DNA of 32,962 nucleotides, from assembly GCA_019873625.1 (NCBI GenBank), contig JAIOAW010000028.1, forward strand, positions 1 through 32,962. The letters run 5' to 3'. Both the position numbers and the translations under genes were made by a program. Source of the DNA: Chloroflexota bacterium (GTDB lineage Bacteria > Chloroflexota > Anaerolineae > UBA1429). Of this stretch, positions 31,480 through 32,962 are shown in pieces. Each line of letters opens with the position of its first letter. Position 1 is the stretch's first letter. The notes beneath the pieces are model-generated. The model had not been told where the DNA came from and searched no databases. It was given only the letters and a program-made list of their open reading frames with translations.

Positions 31480-32865
31480 ATAATCCTCCAAGCGGCTAGC
31501 CAGCCAGTGGGGCGCCTTGCCGCGCACGCGAACCCCTTTGGCGGTATAGCGTTCTTCCTCCACCACGCCTTGCTCATGCCAAAGGTTCAGGAGGTCCCCC
31601 GCGTTATAGGGCAAGGCGAGGTCAAGGCTCACCATACGCTCGACGAGGGCGCCCTCTACGGCCTTCAGAAGGTCCTCGATGCCCACTCCCTGTTCCGCCG
31701 AGATGGGGATGACGGCCTCATGGCCGGGCATAAGTTGAGAAATCAGCCCATCCTCGCTCGCAAAACGGCCGATGAGCATCCCCCCTGTGAGTATCTCTGG
31801 GTCGGCCAGGAGGTCCACTTTGTTTAGGGCTAGGATGGTCAGTTTATCCGCCGCGCCGATCTCGCTCAGCGTGCGGCGCACCACCTCCACTTTCGAAACG
31901 ACGTTTCGATCGCTGACATCTACAACGTGCACGAGAAGGTCCGCCTCCAGCACTTCTTCGAGCGTGGCGCGGAACGAGGCCACGAGTTGCGTGGGCAACT
32001 TTTGGATGAACCCCACCGTATCGGTAAAGAGCACCTCTTTGCCGCTGGGGAGCGCCACCCGCCGCGTGGTGGGGTCCAACGTGGCGAACAGTTTATCCTC
32101 TACCAACACGCCCGCGCCGGAGAGCCGGTTGAGCAAGGTGGATTTGCCCGCATTCGTATAGCCCACGATGGCCACCACCGGCAGCCCCTGCCGTCGCCGG
32201 CGGCGCCGTTGAAGGCTGCGCTGCTGGCGCACCTCTTCCAATTCGCGGCGAAGTTGGGCCATGCGTTGGGCGATCTCGCGCCGATCCGATTCGAGTTGCG
32301 TCTCGCCGGGGCCGCGCAAGCCCACGCCGCCCACGCCTTGGCGAGAAAGGTGCGTCCACTGCCGGGTGAGGCGCGGCAGCCGATAGACATATTGGGCCAA
32401 TTCCACCTGGAGCGCGCCCTCGCGCGTGCGCGCATGCTTGGCAAAGATATCCAAGATGAGCGCGGTGCGATCCAGCACCTTGACTTGCAAGGCCCGCTCC
32501 AAGTTGCGCAATTGGGCCGGCGAGAGTTCGTCGTCAAAGATGACGGCGTCGAACCCCAGTTCCTGGCGAGCCAGGGCCAACTCCTCGACCTTGCCCGCGC
32601 CGATATACGTGCCGGCGTGGATGGCACTGAGGCGCTGGGTTTCTTGCCCCACCACCTCCAGGCCCGCCGTGCGCGCCAACTGCGCCAACTCTTCGAGCGA
32701 ATCTTCGAGGGAAAATAGCCCCTCTCGGCCGCGCACCTGGGCCGCCATAAGAAAGACGCGCTCAGCCCTCTCGCTGAGGATCCGCGACCGCGTGCCGAAC
32801 GCCGAAACGTCTATACCCGTAGAACCCTCTCCCCCGCTTCTCGCAAACGTTCTTCGCTCACGCAT
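31474..32865 (-). CDS. hflX: GTPase HflX
   Basis: HflX is a ribosome-binding GTPase that splits stalled 70S ribosomes and helps rescue translation after heat stress. The 463-residue product (from the chosen start) has the N-terminal nucleotide-binding domain with TYIGAGKVEEL, LSPAQLRNLE and LDRTALILDIFA, and the family motif GPGETQLE (185-192). A basic coiled helix (about 195-226) follows. The GTPase domain has G1 GYTNAGKS (235-242), G3 DTVGF (282-286) and G4 NKVD (348-351). The start is uncertain. ATG 32865 (used here) overlaps the upstream aminotransferase gene by 55 bases and has no good Shine-Dalgarno; a GTG at 32925 and an ATG at 32748 are alternatives. Confidence 0.93.
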   Translation of the reverse strand: MRERRTFARSGGEGSTGIDVSAFGTRSRILSERAERVFLMAAQVRGREGLFSLEDSLEELAQLARTAGLEVVGQETQRLSAIHAGTYIGAGKVEELALARQELGFDAVIFDDELSPAQLRNLERALQVKVLDRTALILDIFAKHARTREGALQVELAQYVYRLPRLTRQWTHLSRQGVGGVGLRGPGETQLESDRREIAQRMAQLRRELEEVRQQRSLQRRRRRRQGLPVVAIVGYTNAGKSTLLNRLSGAGVLVEDKLFATLDPTTRRVALPSGKEVLFTDTVGFIQKLPTQLVASFRATLEEVLEADLLVHVVDVSDRNVVSKVEVVRRTLSEIGAADKLTILALNKVDLLADPEILTGGMLIGRFASEDGLISQLMPGHEAVIPISAEQGVGIEDLLKAVEGALVERMVSLDLALPYNAGDLLNLWHEQGVVEEERYTAKGVRVRGKAPHWLASRLEDYR

Positions 32866-32962
32866 AGCGAAAGGCGCAAATAGCCTCGCCCGTGCTCGCC
32901 AAAGGCCGTGCCGGGGGTCATCCACACGCCGGCCTTTTCGAGCATCTCGAGGGCGTACTGCT
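32811..32962 (-). CDS. PLP-dependent aminotransferase, C-terminal fragment cut by window edge
   Basis: The last 49 codons of a minus-strand gene enter from the right edge and end at TAG (32813-32811). The readable sequence includes MLEKAGVWMTPGTAFGEHG and RGYLRLSLCVSEERLREAG, the usual C-terminal pattern of class I/II aminotransferases: TPG.AFG with the conserved glycine, then RLSL with the arginine that binds the substrate carboxylate. An LL-diaminopimelate or aspartate aminotransferase-like enzyme is a fair guess but not decidable from this piece. The reading frame overlaps the chosen hflX start, so the two genes are probably co-transcribed, aminotransferase first. Confidence 0.85.
   Translation of the reverse strand, partial: QYALEMLEKAGVWMTPGTAFGEHGRGYLRLSLCVSEERLREAGERVLRV

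Overview
The window is about 33 kb of gene-dense, GC-rich bacterial chromosome. Genes lie in short tight operons on both strands, mostly with strong Shine-Dalgarno (SD) sites and sigma-70-type TTGACA/TATAAT promoters. Gene content fits a thermophilic or anaerobic member of the Chloroflexota (Anaerolineae-like): TIGR01906/DUF1461 membrane protein, stand-alone AICAR transformylase, very large O-antigen-ligase/TPR protein, membrane-anchor-plus-cyclophilin pair, HflX. This placement is inferred from gene types only. I saw no phage genes, transposase, CRISPR array or tRNA.

Layout. 1-232: leftward promoter and boxA-like leader, probably of an rRNA operon lying outside the window. 233-2951 (minus): recR, ybaB-type gene and dnaX, joined by one-base stop/start or three-base overlaps. 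3168-4493: MFS transporter. 4578-6584: MTA/SAH-deaminase-type amidohydrolase fused to a CYTH-like domain. 6620-6952 (minus): small DUF4405-like membrane protein. 7084-8880: transketolase as two half-genes. 8960-11397: proB-proA, closed by a terminator. 11461-16367: transaldolase-family protein, FAD oxidoreductase, Gfo/Idh/MocA dehydrogenase and TIM-barrel isomerase, which look like a sugar or polyol catabolic group. 16431-17766: Lit-like DUF1461 membrane protein and HD hydrolase. 17763-18206 (minus): Rrf2 regulator, divergent from a DUF362 gene (18365-19468). 19537-21138 (minus): pyrG, divergent from a 2[4Fe-4S] ferredoxin (21361-21624). 21741-21956 (minus): excisionase-like HTH protein. 22207-29122: envelope polysaccharide and protein-folding operon (GT4 glycosyltransferase, Wzy-like ligase with TPRs, WecA/TagO-like transferase, membrane anchor, cyclophilin, VTT protein). 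29173-31384: lipoprotein and AICAR transformylase. 31474-32865 (minus): hflX, overlapping the end of an aminotransferase gene cut by the window edge.

Most genes are core metabolism or information processing. Those deserving a second look are the amidohydrolase-CYTH fusion, the membrane anchor separated from its cyclophilin by one in-frame TAG that also forms the SD, the back-to-back Rrf2/DUF362 promoters with repeats, a perfect palindrome that exactly fills a promoter spacer, an apparently leaderless lipoprotein gene, and the uncharacterised sugar-acid/polyol cluster. I do not see a clear novel defence or mobile system.
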